Positions 41,264 to 51,324 of a DNA stretch of 57,594 nt are shown here, in pieces; position 1 is the stretch's first letter, and every line of letters begins with the position of its first letter. A program made the position numbers and the translations under genes. Source of the stretch: Opitutaceae bacterium (GTDB lineage Bacteria; Verrucomicrobiota; Verrucomicrobiia; Opitutales; Opitutaceae). The DNA is taken from assembly GCA_005792355.1 (NCBI GenBank), contig SXSC01000118.1, forward strand, positions 1 through 57,594, in the 5' to 3' direction. The notes beneath the pieces were generated by a model that saw only the letters and a list, made by a program, of their open reading frames with translations, ran no database searches and was not told the origin of the DNA.

Positions 41264-43600
41264 CGGCAGGGGTGGGGCCGTCCGACCAGTGTGGTGGCGC
41301 CAGAACCAGCGGGCCATCGCCGGCAGCAAGATGATCGCCCCGATCATGTTCACCAGAAACATGAACGTCAGCAAGAGACCCATGTCGGCCTGGAACTTCA
41401 AATCGGAGACAGCCCAGGTACTGACGCCGATGGCGAGCGTGAGTCCGGTGAAGACCACCGCCGCGCCGGTGTCGCGCAGCGCGGCAAACATGGCGTTCTC
41501 GAAATATTCGCCCGCCTTGAGGTCCCCGTGCAGTCGGGCGAAGATATAGATTCCATAGTCGACACCGATTCCGACCCCCAGGGCAACGACGGGAAGCGTG
41601 GAGGTTTTCAGACCGATGTCCAAGTACACCATGACCACGTAGGCGAGGTAACTGACGATGGCGAGCGGCACGACGATGCAGAGCGCGGCGCGGATCGAGC
41701 GAAAGGCGATCAAGCAGAGCGCGATCACGGCGCCAAACACCCAGAAGAGAATCGGTTTTTCGGCGGCGGACACCACCTCGGTGGTGGCGGCCATGACGCC
41801 GGCGTTGCCGCTGGCGAGAAGGAACTTCGCCTTGGGCGAAGGATGGGACGCGACAAAAAGTTTCACGGCGTCGGTCACCGCGCGGAGTGTCTCCGCCTTG
41901 TGATCGGCGAGAAAGATCATGACGGGCATCACGCTGGCATCGGCATTGAGCAGGCCGGTGGCGGTTTCGATCGGGGCGGTCGCCTGACCGAGGGTCTGGG
42001 GATTGCGCGGCAGGATGCGCCATTTCAACGAGCCTTCGCTATAGCCCGCATTTACGATTTTCGCCATCGCCGGCAGGGAAACAATGGACTGCACCCCGGG
42101 CACTTCCCGGAGGTGCCCTTCGAATTCGTCGATCAACGTCACGACGTCGTAATCAACGCTGCCGTTGGGAATCGTCTCGACGATGACGGAGAGGACATCA
42201 ACGCCGATGCTGAACTTCGAGGTGATGATCCGGGTGTCGAGATTATAGCGCGATCCGGGTCGCAGCTCGGGCACGCCGGCCTGGGTGTCGCCGATGCGCA
42301 CCTCGGATGATTTCACAAAGGCCCAACCGCCGAGGGAAAAACACACGAGGATGATCGCCATCGACGGGCCGGGCTTCATGCTCCTGGCCAGCCGCTCCCA
42401 TAACACGTCGCCCTTGGCCCGGCGGGCCGCGACCCAGGCGGCGTAGGTGGGCGGAAGGCGGAGGTAGGACAAAATGATCGGCAGGAGGAAAAAATTGGTG
42501 ATGACGATGACGCTGACGCCGAGGCTGGCCGTGATGGCGAGTTCCTGAATCGTCGGAATCTTGATCACGAGCATCGTGATGAAGCCGACCGTGTCGGTCA
42601 GCAGGGCGACGATGCCGGGAATGATGAGTTGCATGAAGGCCGCGCGGGCGGCGGTGGGGCCGTCCTGGCCCTTGAACATTTCGTTGCGAAAGGTGCAGAT
42701 CTTCTGCACGCCGTGGCTCACGCCGATCGCAAATACGAGAAAAGGCACGAGGATCGAGAAGGGGTCCATCCCGTACCCCAGCGCGGTAAGGGTGCCCAGC
42801 TGCCAGATGACCGCGACGAGCGAGCAGAGAACCGGGGCCGCGGCCAGTTTCCAACGGCCGGCATAATTCCACACGAGCAGCGTCGTGACGAGGAGCGAAA
42901 CCCCGAACAGGGAGAGGATGCCCCGCGCGCCGTCGCTGACGTCGCCGATGACTTTTGCAAAACCAATGATGTGGACGTTGATGGCTCCGCCGCTGTCCCG
43001 GGCGACGCGAGTACGGATGGCCTCGAGGCCGGCCGCGACGCGGGTGTAGTCAATCTTCTCGCCGGTGCGCGGATCAACTTCGAGCAACTGGGCGCTGACG
43101 ATCGCCCCGGTGAAATCGTTGGCGACGAGCTGGCCGAGTTTGCCGGACTTGATGATGTTTTCGCGAATCCGGGCAAACGCCGCCGGGGAAGGTGTGAAAT
43201 TGGCCGGGATGACGTTATCGCCCGAGAACCCATCCTCGACCACCTCGATGAAACGCACGTTGGGCGTGAAGAGCGACTGCACCTGCGGGCGATTGACGGC
43301 GGGCAGAAAGGTAACTTCATCGGTCACATTCTTGAGCTCGGCGAAAAACTCGCGGGTAAAAATGTCGCCCTGGTTGGCCATCAGCGCGACGATCACCCGG
43401 TTGGCGCCGCCAAACTCACGCTGGTGTTTGATAAAGGTGCGGATGTACTCGTGGTCCAGCGGCAGCGTCTTGTTGAAGCTGGCGTCGATTCGCAGGTTGA
43501 ACGCGAACCAGCCCATCACCGCGGTCAATCCCGCAAAGATGCACACCAGCGGCGTGCGCCAGCGAAACATCCAGATTGTAAATTTTTCGAGGGGCGACAT
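41249..43600 (-). CDS. RND-superfamily transporter (HAE3/MMPL type)
   Basis: A 783-residue inner-membrane protein with the RND plan. One helix lies near the N-terminus and a large periplasmic loop runs to about 220. A five-helix block comes next (GILSLFGVSLLVTTLLVWNY; IPTIQELAITASLGVSVIVI), then a second periplasmic loop (about 430-600) and a final five-helix block (ILFWVFGAVIALCLIAFRSI to the end). GVGIGVDYGIYIFARL is the sterol-sensing-like motif of the hydrophobe/amphiphile-3 branch. It would export or move a hydrophobic molecule with proton energy. It is eight bases after the YCF48-type gene. Confidence 0.92.
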   Translation of the reverse strand: MSPLEKFTIWMFRWRTPLVCIFAGLTAVMGWFAFNLRIDASFNKTLPLDHEYIRTFIKHQREFGGANRVIVALMANQGDIFTREFFAELKNVTDEVTFLPAVNRPQVQSLFTPNVRFIEVVEDGFSGDNVIPANFTPSPAAFARIRENIIKSGKLGQLVANDFTGAIVSAQLLEVDPRTGEKIDYTRVAAGLEAIRTRVARDSGGAINVHIIGFAKVIGDVSDGARGILSLFGVSLLVTTLLVWNYAGRWKLAAAPVLCSLVAVIWQLGTLTALGYGMDPFSILVPFLVFAIGVSHGVQKICTFRNEMFKGQDGPTAARAAFMQLIIPGIVALLTDTVGFITMLVIKIPTIQELAITASLGVSVIVITNFFLLPIILSYLRLPPTYAAWVAARRAKGDVLWERLARSMKPGPSMAIILVCFSLGGWAFVKSSEVRIGDTQAGVPELRPGSRYNLDTRIITSKFSIGVDVLSVIVETIPNGSVDYDVVTLIDEFEGHLREVPGVQSIVSLPAMAKIVNAGYSEGSLKWRILPRNPQTLGQATAPIETATGLLNADASVMPVMIFLADHKAETLRAVTDAVKLFVASHPSPKAKFLLASGNAGVMAATTEVVSAAEKPILFWVFGAVIALCLIAFRSIRAALCIVVPLAIVSYLAYVVMVYLDIGLKTSTLPVVALGVGIGVDYGIYIFARLHGDLKAGEYFENAMFAALRDTGAAVVFTGLTLAIGVSTWAVSDLKFQADMGLLLTFMFLVNMIGAIILLPAMARWFWRHHTGRTAPPLPLRRG

Positions 43601-43608
43601 CGGCGCGA

Positions 43609-44577
43609 TCAGCGAGGGGCCGGGAGGAGGGTGACGCCGGCTTCGCCCAGGGCGAGGAGACCGCCCCCCTCGAGTTCGAGGAGTTCGGCCAGTCCCGTGG
43701 TGGGCGGCGCTTCGACTGCCACGAACGATTTTCCGTAGTCGCGGCTCACAAGCAGGGTGCGGGCCTGCCCGGCCAGCACGAGGAAGTTGCTGCGCAGTTG
43801 CGCGCCGGCGGCGAGCAGTACGGGTTCCGGGGCCGCCACGGGTTGCCAGGAGACACCATCATCAACGGAACGGAAAATGTGTCCGCGAAGTCCGTGGGCG
43901 ACCAGGGTTCGACGGTCAAGTGGCATGACGCCGTAGAACGAGCCGTTGTAGGGGGCCTTCAGACGTGTCCAGTTCGCCCCGGCGTCCGCCGAGCGGAGCA
44001 GCGTGCCGCGTTCGCCGGCGATATACAAAGTGCCGGAGGGCCCGCGCGTGATTCGATTGAAGTGGGGATCATCGTCGCCGGCTTTTTGCTTCACCCACGT
44101 CCTGCCGCCGTCGGTCGTAGTGAAATAAAGGGCGTAGGCCCCGATCGCGATGACCCGATGCTCATCGAGGGCCAGCACATCGAGGAAGGAATCCTGGATG
44201 TTTTCGCCTTGGAACTGTCGAACCCAGCTGCGGCCGGCATCGGTCGTCGCGAGAATGGTGGCATCGTGACCAACGGACCAACCGTGCTGGACGGACCGGG
44301 AGGGAATGGCCGGAGCAAAACTTATGCCGGTCAGGGTCGCCCGCGTAGGCGAGAGGAACCGCTTCCAGCTGAGCGCCTGGTCGGAGGAACGCAGAATCGT
44401 TCCCCGTTCGCCGACTGCGACGATGTCGGTGCCCACGATGGCGGCATCGAGCAGCAACATGCGGGGTGTCGGTGCGGTCGCCGCCAGCGTTGCGCCCGCG
44501 CTCGCCAGGCTGCAAACCAATCCGAGCAGCCTTCGCCGGAGAAGGAAGGTCGGTATTCCGCGCAAGGAGTGGCCCAT
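43609..44577 (-). CDS. YCF48/BNR-type beta-propeller protein
   Basis: A 322-residue exported protein with a signal peptide (LLGLVCSLASAGATLA) and repeated propeller blades. Each blade carries the sorting-type pattern T-x-D-x-G-x-x-W (for example TTDAGRSWVRQ, TTDGGRTWVKQ, SADAGANWTRL, SVDDGVSWQPV). YCF48 relatives act in photosystem II assembly, but in non-photosynthetic bacteria they occur beside RND and DUF1302/DUF1329 genes, as here. It probably serves as a periplasmic adaptor. A terminator precedes it, so it and the RND gene may have their own promoter. Confidence 0.9.
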   Translation of the reverse strand: MGHSLRGIPTFLLRRRLLGLVCSLASAGATLAATAPTPRMLLLDAAIVGTDIVAVGERGTILRSSDQALSWKRFLSPTRATLTGISFAPAIPSRSVQHGWSVGHDATILATTDAGRSWVRQFQGENIQDSFLDVLALDEHRVIAIGAYALYFTTTDGGRTWVKQKAGDDDPHFNRITRGPSGTLYIAGERGTLLRSADAGANWTRLKAPYNGSFYGVMPLDRRTLVAHGLRGHIFRSVDDGVSWQPVAAPEPVLLAAGAQLRSNFLVLAGQARTLLVSRDYGKSFVAVEAPPTTGLAELLELEGGGLLALGEAGVTLLPAPR

Positions 44578-44622
44578 GAACGAACGAGGATGCGATCGCG
44601 GAGGGTCGCCGGTGGGGTGAAC

Positions 44623-44650
44623 AAAAAAAGGGCCGGCCGAAGACCGGCCC
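44623..44650 (-). terminator. Rho-independent terminator after the DUF1329 gene
   Basis: On the minus strand, GGGCCGG / CCGGCCC with a TCTTCGG loop is followed by seven T. It lies eight bases after the DUF1329 stop and ahead of the YCF48-type gene, splitting the four-gene cluster into two transcripts. Confidence 0.93.
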
Positions 44651-44658
44651 GTGGGTGG

Positions 44659-46008
44659 TTAGCGCACCCCGTCGCGACGCAGCGAGTCGGGAGTGTAGCT
44701 GTCTTTTGTTCGTTGGGCGCTGAAGTTGTACATCTCGTTTTCGTTATCGAGACCGACCGCGAGGTAGCGGCCGTTTTGCAGATCGAGATGGACTTCGAGC
44801 GTGCTCCAGAAAGTCTGCGCATCGTAGTAGTTGATGCAGTGCGCCTCGGACACGCGCCACATCTGGCCGCGTCCGTCGTATTGGTCGGCCGCCAGGATCT
44901 GCCACGAATCTTCGTCGATGTAAAAGGTGCGGCGGCTGTAGAGATGGGAGGTGCCGGGTCGCAACTTCGCGTCGACGACCCACACCCGGTGCAGTTCGTA
45001 ACGGGCAAGATCCTGGTTGAGGTGCAGCGGCTTCAAGATGTCGGAATTCCTGAGCTTGTCGCTGTGCAGTTTGTACGAGTTGTACGGCACGATCATCTCC
45101 TTCTTGCCGACCAGGGTCCACTCGTAGCGGTCCGGCGCCCCGTTGAACATGTCGAACTGATCGCTGGTGCGCTGTCCGTCGGCCGCAGTCCCGGGGTTGT
45201 CGTACGCGACATTCGGGGCCTTGGTGACGCGCCGGCGCCCGGCATTGTAGACCCACGCCCGACGCGGCTCCTTCACCTGATCCATGGTTTCCTGCGAGAG
45301 CAGGATCGTGCCGGCGAGACGCGCCGGGGCCGTCACGGCCTGCTTGAAATAGATGAGGGTGTTGCTGTCTTCGAGTTCCTTGAGGGTGATATCGGGCCGC
45401 GTGTAATTGAAGAGAAACTCATCATCAAATTTCACGAGCTGGTAGCCCCCGCCGCGCTCGACCGCCGCCTGGTCGATCTTGCGCGTGGCCGCGACCCCCC
45501 GGAAGCGCGTGAGAAAATTCCAGACGACTTCGATGCCGCTCGTGGGCAGCGGGAACGGAATGCCCACGAGGGCACCGCGAAAGCCGTTGCCGTTGGAGAC
45601 CAGTTCGGCGGAGGTCGCATTACGGCGGATGGCGTCGTAGATGCGTGGCGGGTTGGAGGCGCTGCGGCGGGTGGGGTACACCACGAGCTTGTAATTCGGA
45701 TACGCTTTCATCACCGCGAGCTGGCCGGTGGTCAGCTGGCCCTCGTACTGGCCCGCGTTGGCGGCGGAGATGGTGTAAAGCGGCTGGTCGGCGCCGTAGG
45801 GATCGGGATGGTGATTGCCCGGCTTGTAGCCCGCGGGGGGCGTCACAATGCCGCCGGTCCACGCGGGAATGGACCCGCCGGCGTTGCCCTTGGCTTCGGC
45901 GCCAAGCGGCGTGAGATCTTTGCCCAGGCGCGCGGCGTCGGCCTCGCTGACCGCAGCCTGCCCCACAACGGCGGCGAGAAGAAAGAGAGCAGCAGGAAGT
46001 GTTTTCAT
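44659..46008 (-). CDS. DUF1329 outer-membrane lipid-handling family protein
   Basis: A 449-residue exported protein (signal peptide MKTLPAALFLLAAVVGQAAV). The DUF1329 pattern is clear: LGKDLTPLGAEAKGNAGGSI followed by PAWTGGI, then RRVTKAPNVAYDNPGTAADG, GAPDRYEWTLVGKKEMIVPYN and HRVWVVDAKLRPGTSHLYSRR. The family has a LolA/LolB-like fold by prediction and accompanies DUF1302 barrels. It may carry a lipid or other hydrophobic cargo across the periplasm. It is 18 bases downstream of DUF1302 and ends in a terminator. Confidence 0.93.
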   Translation of the reverse strand: MKTLPAALFLLAAVVGQAAVSEADAARLGKDLTPLGAEAKGNAGGSIPAWTGGIVTPPAGYKPGNHHPDPYGADQPLYTISAANAGQYEGQLTTGQLAVMKAYPNYKLVVYPTRRSASNPPRIYDAIRRNATSAELVSNGNGFRGALVGIPFPLPTSGIEVVWNFLTRFRGVAATRKIDQAAVERGGGYQLVKFDDEFLFNYTRPDITLKELEDSNTLIYFKQAVTAPARLAGTILLSQETMDQVKEPRRAWVYNAGRRRVTKAPNVAYDNPGTAADGQRTSDQFDMFNGAPDRYEWTLVGKKEMIVPYNSYKLHSDKLRNSDILKPLHLNQDLARYELHRVWVVDAKLRPGTSHLYSRRTFYIDEDSWQILAADQYDGRGQMWRVSEAHCINYYDAQTFWSTLEVHLDLQNGRYLAVGLDNENEMYNFSAQRTKDSYTPDSLRRDGVR

Positions 46009-46026
46009 TTCGGCAGGGGTCCCAGG

Positions 46027-48021
46027 TTAGAAGGAGAATTTCACGGTGGTCGCGAAGTAATCGCGATCCGCCAGCAGATTGAACGGTCCGCCACCGGAGA
46101 AGTGCACATACCGCAGCTCCAGCGACCACGTGTTGCGATAGATGAATTCGACCGCGACGTTGACGCTGCGGCGGCCGTGGATGTAGTTGGCCACCGGCAA
46201 CGGGGTGTTGCCCCGCACGTCCTGGGTGTAGGCCACGGTGGGCTGCATGTTCACATTGGGAAAGAGGTTGTTGTACTCGAGGCGCCCCAACACCTGGTAG
46301 CCCCACGAGAATTCGTCGGCAAACGCCTCCTGCCGCGTCGCCGGAATTGTTCCGAAACCGGTGCCATTCATCGCGGCCTGGGTGCCGGCGGAGAAGGTGC
46401 CCGGTCCGTCGTAGCGCATAACCTCGCGCGGCGGGAGGTTGACCCACACGGCCCCGACTTCGCCCAGCAACGTGAACTGCTGCGCCCCAAGCATCGGGCC
46501 GAAAACCTTGGTGAGCGTGCTTTGCGCCGTCCAGACGCTGTGCCGGCGGTAGCCGGAAATTTCACGATTATACTGGCCCAGGAAATTCCCGATCTGGTTG
46601 TTCGAACCGAAGGCGGAACCGGGGTTGTTCGTGAGCGATGACAGCGTGGCGAAGAGCAGTTCGACGTCATCGAGCTGGAGCGGGACATCCTTCTTGAGGG
46701 AAACCTCGCCCTGCCACGAGATGCCGCTCTTGCCGAGCGAAGTATTGAAACTGGCACCGAAGAGATTGAGGCCTTCGGGATATTCCGTGAAGTACTGGCC
46801 GGTCGCGGCGGCGGTGAGGAGGGCGATCTTGCTCGCGCCGGCGGCCGCCGCGCCAACCGACGGATAAAACGGCTGGAGGCTGGCGGGCAGTGCGGCGGCG
46901 GGCACGCCGGTCAGCGCCGCACCGATGAGCGTCGTGAGGGAGGCGGGGATATTGGCGGCGGGAATGCCGGACGCGATCATCGCGGGCACCACGGGCGCCG
47001 CGAGGCTGCTCGCGGTGGAAATGATCAGCGCGGTGCTGATCGGGCCGGTCGGCGTGCGGGCGCTGATGACGGGCGAACGACTGTTGTAGCGCGCATAGTA
47101 GAGGCCGAACTCGGTGTTGTTCAGGCTCGGCGCGAGGACGCGCGTCGCGAGGCCGTATTGGTTGAAGTTTCCGGCGTCCCGATCCTTGGCGCGGCTGATG
47201 CCACCGAGGACGCCATTGTCCGGCAAGGTACCGAAGCCGAGGAAGACCCGGCTGCCGCCGCGCGTGGCAAAATCGTTGGTCGAAAAATACGTGCCGGCCG
47301 GCTCCAGTTCGTTGCGCCGGAATTCGAGCAGCCAGAACGGCTCGACGGAAATAGTGGGGGTGAGACCGACCGAGAGCTTGACCATGTTGACCGGCAGCAG
47401 CGCCTCCTTCAATTCGGAGCCGGGCACGCGGAGTTTCGAGAGGTCGGCGGAGTTGACGACGTTGATGCCGTTGGGGATGAACGTGCTCTCGCCGAGACTA
47501 AGCACCTGTCGCCCGATGCGCAGGTCAAACGGCATGCCGCCCGCGATTTCAAATTTCACGCGGCCGTAGAGGTCGAGCAGCTCCGCGCCGCTTACGACGC
47601 GATCCTTCGCCTGATCCGAAAGTGGCGTGCGACGCGTTTCGTCAGCCTTCAGATCGTGAAACCAGTACCCCCGGACCAGTGCGCCAAAGTTGCGGAATTT
47701 GAGTTCGAGATCGTGGTTTCCCTTGAGCACCTCGGACGCCCAGCCCTTGCCGTAGTTGAGGTTGCCATCGTCGGTGTTGGCCGAATTCTGCTGACCGGCC
47801 AGGCCGTTGAAACTGTTGGACGTGGCGTAGAAACCGGGGCTCGGGTCTTGCAGACGGTAGAGACCGCCGAAGGACAGGGTCGAGTCGAAGCTGCCTTTGA
47901 ATTCCCCATTGGAGAACTGGATCGCGAAGGCGGGCGGAAACAGGAGGGCAAATCCCAGTCCGACGCTGAAGGCGCGAACTAGGCGGGAGCATCTGACAGG
48001 GTGCGTCGATTGGTCATGCAT
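46027..48021 (-). CDS. DUF1302 outer-membrane barrel protein
   Basis: A 664-residue outer-membrane protein, started at the ATG at 48021. The signal peptide is LVRAFSVGLGFALLFPPAFA, followed by the DUF1302 opening IQFSNGEFKGSFDSTLSFGG. LDLYGRVKFEIAGGMPFDLRI and the final strand YFATTVKFSF are typical barrel parts with a C-terminal Phe. An Ala/Pro/Ile-rich insertion (about residues 330-420, with SLAAPVVPAMIASGIPAANI) interrupts the barrel and may be a plug or loop. It probably is the outer-membrane exit of the system with DUF1329 and RND. Confidence 0.92.
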   Translation of the reverse strand: MHDQSTHPVRCSRLVRAFSVGLGFALLFPPAFAIQFSNGEFKGSFDSTLSFGGLYRLQDPSPGFYATSNSFNGLAGQQNSANTDDGNLNYGKGWASEVLKGNHDLELKFRNFGALVRGYWFHDLKADETRRTPLSDQAKDRVVSGAELLDLYGRVKFEIAGGMPFDLRIGRQVLSLGESTFIPNGINVVNSADLSKLRVPGSELKEALLPVNMVKLSVGLTPTISVEPFWLLEFRRNELEPAGTYFSTNDFATRGGSRVFLGFGTLPDNGVLGGISRAKDRDAGNFNQYGLATRVLAPSLNNTEFGLYYARYNSRSPVISARTPTGPISTALIISTASSLAAPVVPAMIASGIPAANIPASLTTLIGAALTGVPAAALPASLQPFYPSVGAAAAGASKIALLTAAATGQYFTEYPEGLNLFGASFNTSLGKSGISWQGEVSLKKDVPLQLDDVELLFATLSSLTNNPGSAFGSNNQIGNFLGQYNREISGYRRHSVWTAQSTLTKVFGPMLGAQQFTLLGEVGAVWVNLPPREVMRYDGPGTFSAGTQAAMNGTGFGTIPATRQEAFADEFSWGYQVLGRLEYNNLFPNVNMQPTVAYTQDVRGNTPLPVANYIHGRRSVNVAVEFIYRNTWSLELRYVHFSGGGPFNLLADRDYFATTVKFSF

Positions 48022-48362
48022 AGGAATTTTGGGACCGGGCTCCACGGCGCCGTCGGGAGCAATCGGGGATTTCTTGAGTTCGGCGCTTTCAGCGGGCGAG
48101 GACTTGGTGACAGAAACAAACGGGGCTCCCCCGGGGTGGGCAAGTGCGAATATGCTGCCATCGGTTCGAAACGTGCAGCTCTGCGATGATTTCAGCATCT
48201 TTCTCCTTCCTCTTCCTCTTTCCCTTTCCCTTTCCCTTTCGACAGGTGTTCGCGAATTTCCCGATGGAGAAAGTGAACGAGAAAGAAGCCAGAGAAAGAC
48301 ACGGATGGACCCACCTCCGGCTTTGACGCGCCGTCAATTTAGGCAACCTTGCCGGTTCGTTC
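48022..48362. other. Divergent promoter region, DUF1302 / uvrA
   Basis: About 340 bases between the two divergent starts with no credible gene. The main structure is the pyrimidine hexamer array with its purine-rich counterpart at 48199-48300. Promoters for both directions should be here, but I cannot place them with confidence. No SOS-type operator is recognised. Confidence 0.6.
48199..48300. repeat. Paired hexamer arrays: pyrimidine arm and purine arm
   Basis: The left arm (48199-48240) is 42 pure pyrimidines in 6-base steps: TTCCTC twice, then TTTCCC three times. The right arm (about 48266-48300) is purine-rich in similar steps (GAGAAA, GTGAAC, GAGAAA, GAAGCC, AGAGAA). The arms are imperfect reverse complements around a ~25-base spacer, upstream of uvrA. 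Confidence 0.7.
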
Positions 48363-51221
48363 ATGCACGCCGTCACGCACATTCACGTCAAGGGCGCCCG
48401 CGAGCACAATTTGAAGAACCTCGAGTTGCGCATCCCGCGCGGAAAGCTCGTGGTCGTGACCGGCCCGAGCGGCTCGGGCAAATCGTCGCTCGCGTTCGAC
48501 ACGATTTATGCGGAGGGCTACCGTAAATACATCGAGTCGCTGAGTGCCTCGGCTCGCGCAGTGCTCGACCAGCTCAAGCGCCCTGATGTCGACTTCATCC
48601 ACGGCCTGTCGCCCGTGCTCGCCATCGAACAGCGCACCGGCGGCGGGGGCCCGCGCAGCACCGTCGCCACCGCCACGGAAATCGCCGACTACGTGCAGTT
48701 GCTGTGGGCGCTCAGCGGGGAGCAATGCTGCCCGCGGGACGGCGGCCGGGTCGTGCAACGCTCGCTGGACGACAATGTGCAACGCGTCCTCGCCGAGTGC
48801 GCCGGTGAGCGGTTGATGCTGCTCGCGCCTTGTCTGCGGGCCAAGCCGAGTGTCGTTCGCGATGAGCTGCCGCGACTGCGCCAGCGGGGTTTCCAGCGCG
48901 TGCGGCTCGATGGCGAAATCAAGAATCTCGACGACGCCAAACTGGTGCCACTGGGTGCCGGCATCCGTGAGCTGGTGGTCGACCTCGTGGTGGACCGCCT
49001 CGTTGCCACGGTGGATCAACGCAGCCGGCTCGCGGACTCGCTCGAACTCGCTTTTCGCGAAGGCAAAGACCGCGCGGTGGTGCTCGCGCAGGCGAACGCC
49101 ACGTCGCCCTGGCGCGAGCTGCTCCTCAGCCAGTCGCGGGCGTGCGAGGTGTGTGGCGAGGTCTTCGCGAAACTCACGCCACGACATTTCTCCTTCAGCC
49201 ATCGCGAAGGCGCCTGCCCGACCTGCGACGGCCTCGGCCGCAAACTGCGCTTCGTGCCCGAGCTCGTCATCCCCGACCCGGAAAAATCCGTGCGGGAGGG
49301 CGCCGTCAAGCCGTGGCGGATCGGTGGAAAAAATCTGATCATCAAACACAACGCCATGCTCCGGCAGCTGGCCGAGCAGCTGCCGTTCGATCCCGAAGTG
49401 CCGTGGCGAAAACTGCCGGAGGCCACGCGGGAAACGCTGCTGCGCGGCGCCGGGGAGCGGCAGTTCGCCTTCAAGTTGCGTCGCATGCGCGAGGCGAAGG
49501 CGATGCCGTTCGGCGGGGTGATCGGGGACTTGGAGGAGAGCTTCCGGCACACGGACAGCGATGGTTTTCGCGCCCGCCTGACGACCTTCATGGTGAGCGG
49601 CGGGTGCCCCGAATGCCAAGGCACCCGGCTCAACGCGCGCAGCGCCGCCGTGCGCGTCGCGGGGAAAACGTTTCCCGAATTCATGGCCCTCGACATCGCC
49701 GCCGCCCACGCCTTCGCCACCGAACTCGTGGCCGTGCACGGTGGCAACCCGGCGCTGCGCGAGGTCGTCACGGGCGTGGAGCAACGCCTGCACTTCCTGC
49801 TGGAAACCGGCCTCGGCTACCTGACGCTCGAGCGCGACTACGGCACCTTGTCGGGCGGCGAGTCCCAGCGCGTGCGACTCGCGACGCAGCTCGGAATGGG
49901 GCTCGTCGGGGTCATCTACGTGCTCGACGAACCGAGCCTCGGCCTGCACCCGCACGACAACCAGAAGCTGCTCGATTCGATCACGGCGCTGCGCGATCGC
50001 GGCAACACGGTCATCGTCGTTGAGCACGACGAGGACACGATGCGCCTGGCCGACGAGATCATCGAGCTCGGGCCCGAGGCCGGCGTCGAGGGCGGGCAGA
50101 TTTTGTTTCAGGGCACCCCGACGGCCTGCATGAAATTGCCGGCAAATATCTCGCGCACCGGGCCGTATCTCGCGCGTCAGCTGGCGGTCGGGCGCGACGC
50201 CAAACTCAAGGCTCCCGACGGCGCCTGGCTCACTGTGCGCGAGGCCCGTGCCAATAATCTACGCGGAATAGATGTGAAATTTCCCGTCGGCCTGCTCTCG
50301 GTTGTCACTGGCGTGAGCGGCTCGGGCAAGAGCACGCTGGTGCTCGATGTGCTCGCCGCGTCCGCCGCGCGCAAACTGAACGGCGCGAAATCCATTCCGG
50401 CCAAACATCGCCAGATCGAGAACCTGGATTTCTTTGAAAAACTCGTGCAGGTCGACCAGGAGCCGATCGGGCGCAGCCCGCGCTCGAATCCCGCGAGCTA
50501 CGTCGATCTGTTGCCGCTCCTGCGCGACCTCTACGCGCAGGTGCCGCTCGCCAAGGTGCGGGGTTACAAGGCGGGCCGTTTCTCGTTCAACGTCCGCGGC
50601 GGCCGGTGCGAGCGCTGCCAGGGTGATGGCGCGATCAAACTCGATATGCAGTTCATGCCCGATGCCTACGCGCCGTGCCCGAGCTGCGGCGGGCGCCGCT
50701 TCAACCGCGAAACCCTCGAGGTGCTGTTCCACGGCAAATCGATCGCCGACGTGCTCGACCTGACGGTGCGCGAGGCGATCTCGCTTTTCCGCAACCTCCC
50801 CCGCGTGATCGACAAGCTCGCGACGCTCGAGGCCGTCGGGCTCGGCTATCTGACGCTGGGCCAGTCCGCGACGACACTTTCCGGCGGCGAGGCCCAGCGC
50901 ATCAAACTCTCGCTCGAACTGAGCAAACGCCAGCAGGGATCGACGCTGTACATCCTCGATGAACCGACGACGGGACTGCACTGGAGCGACATCCAGAAGC
51001 TGATGGACCTGCTCTTCAAATTGCGCGATGCCGGCAACACCGTGATCGTGATCGAGCACAACCTGGATGTGATCCACCTCGCCGACTGGTTGATCGATCT
51101 GGGCCCGGGTGGCGGTCGCGACGGCGGCGATTTGATATTTGCGGGACCCCGCGCGGAGATTGAAGCCAGCGCGCGCTCCCTCACCGGTGCCGCGCTGAAA
51201 CGCTGGCGCGCGTTGGCGTGA
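48363..51221 (+). CDS. uvrA: Excinuclease ABC subunit A (UvrA)
   Basis: A 952-residue UvrA with two ABC ATPase modules: Walker [12 protein letters not shown] and [11 protein letters not shown]; signatures [12 protein letters not shown] and [11 protein letters not shown]; Walker [12 protein letters not shown] and [11 protein letters not shown]. Zinc Cys pairs occur in [16 protein letters not shown] and [16 protein letters not shown]. The UvrB-binding domain is present (about residues 130-250, [15 protein letters not shown]). The normally strict QKTTSRNPRSTVGT segment reads [17 protein letters not shown], so this may be a divergent or second UvrA. It detects bulky lesions and loads UvrB. Confidence 0.93.
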   Translation: MHAVTHIHVKGAREHNLKNLELRIPRGKLVVVTGPSGSGKSSLAFDTIYAEGYRKYIESLSASARAVLDQLKRPDVDFIHGLSPVLAIEQRTGGGGPRSTVATATEIADYVQLLWALSGEQCCPRDGGRVVQRSLDDNVQRVLAECAGERLMLLAPCLRAKPSVVRDELPRLRQRGFQRVRLDGEIKNLDDAKLVPLGAGIRELVVDLVVDRLVATVDQRSRLADSLELAFREGKDRAVVLAQANATSPWRELLLSQSRACEVCGEVFAKLTPRHFSFSHREGACPTCDGLGRKLRFVPELVIPDPEKSVREGAVKPWRIGGKNLIIKHNAMLRQLAEQLPFDPEVPWRKLPEATRETLLRGAGERQFAFKLRRMREAKAMPFGGVIGDLEESFRHTDSDGFRARLTTFMVSGGCPECQGTRLNARSAAVRVAGKTFPEFMALDIAAAHAFATELVAVHGGNPALREVVTGVEQRLHFLLETGLGYLTLERDYGTLSGGESQRVRLATQLGMGLVGVIYVLDEPSLGLHPHDNQKLLDSITALRDRGNTVIVVEHDEDTMRLADEIIELGPEAGVEGGQILFQGTPTACMKLPANISRTGPYLARQLAVGRDAKLKAPDGAWLTVREARANNLRGIDVKFPVGLLSVVTGVSGSGKSTLVLDVLAASAARKLNGAKSIPAKHRQIENLDFFEKLVQVDQEPIGRSPRSNPASYVDLLPLLRDLYAQVPLAKVRGYKAGRFSFNVRGGRCERCQGDGAIKLDMQFMPDAYAPCPSCGGRRFNRETLEVLFHGKSIADVLDLTVREAISLFRNLPRVIDKLATLEAVGLGYLTLGQSATTLSGGEAQRIKLSLELSKRQQGSTLYILDEPTTGLHWSDIQKLMDLLFKLRDAGNTVIVIEHNLDVIHLADWLIDLGPGGGRDGGDLIFAGPRAEIEASARSLTGAALKRWRALA

Positions 51222-51324
51222 GGCGGAACGATGGGCCTTTGTTCCTCTGTCACCGTCTGTCTAACCCGTCAGTTGCGGAAGCCGGGCTAGGTGCTCGAGA
51301 GTGAAATCGGGGGGGCTGGAGAAT

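Noticed and set aside
43798..46641. A 947-codon open frame antisense to the YCF48, DUF1329 and DUF1302 genes
   Set aside because: It is a shadow of GC-rich third positions: the product is rich in Arg, Gly, Val and His with no domain, while the opposite strand has three clear families.
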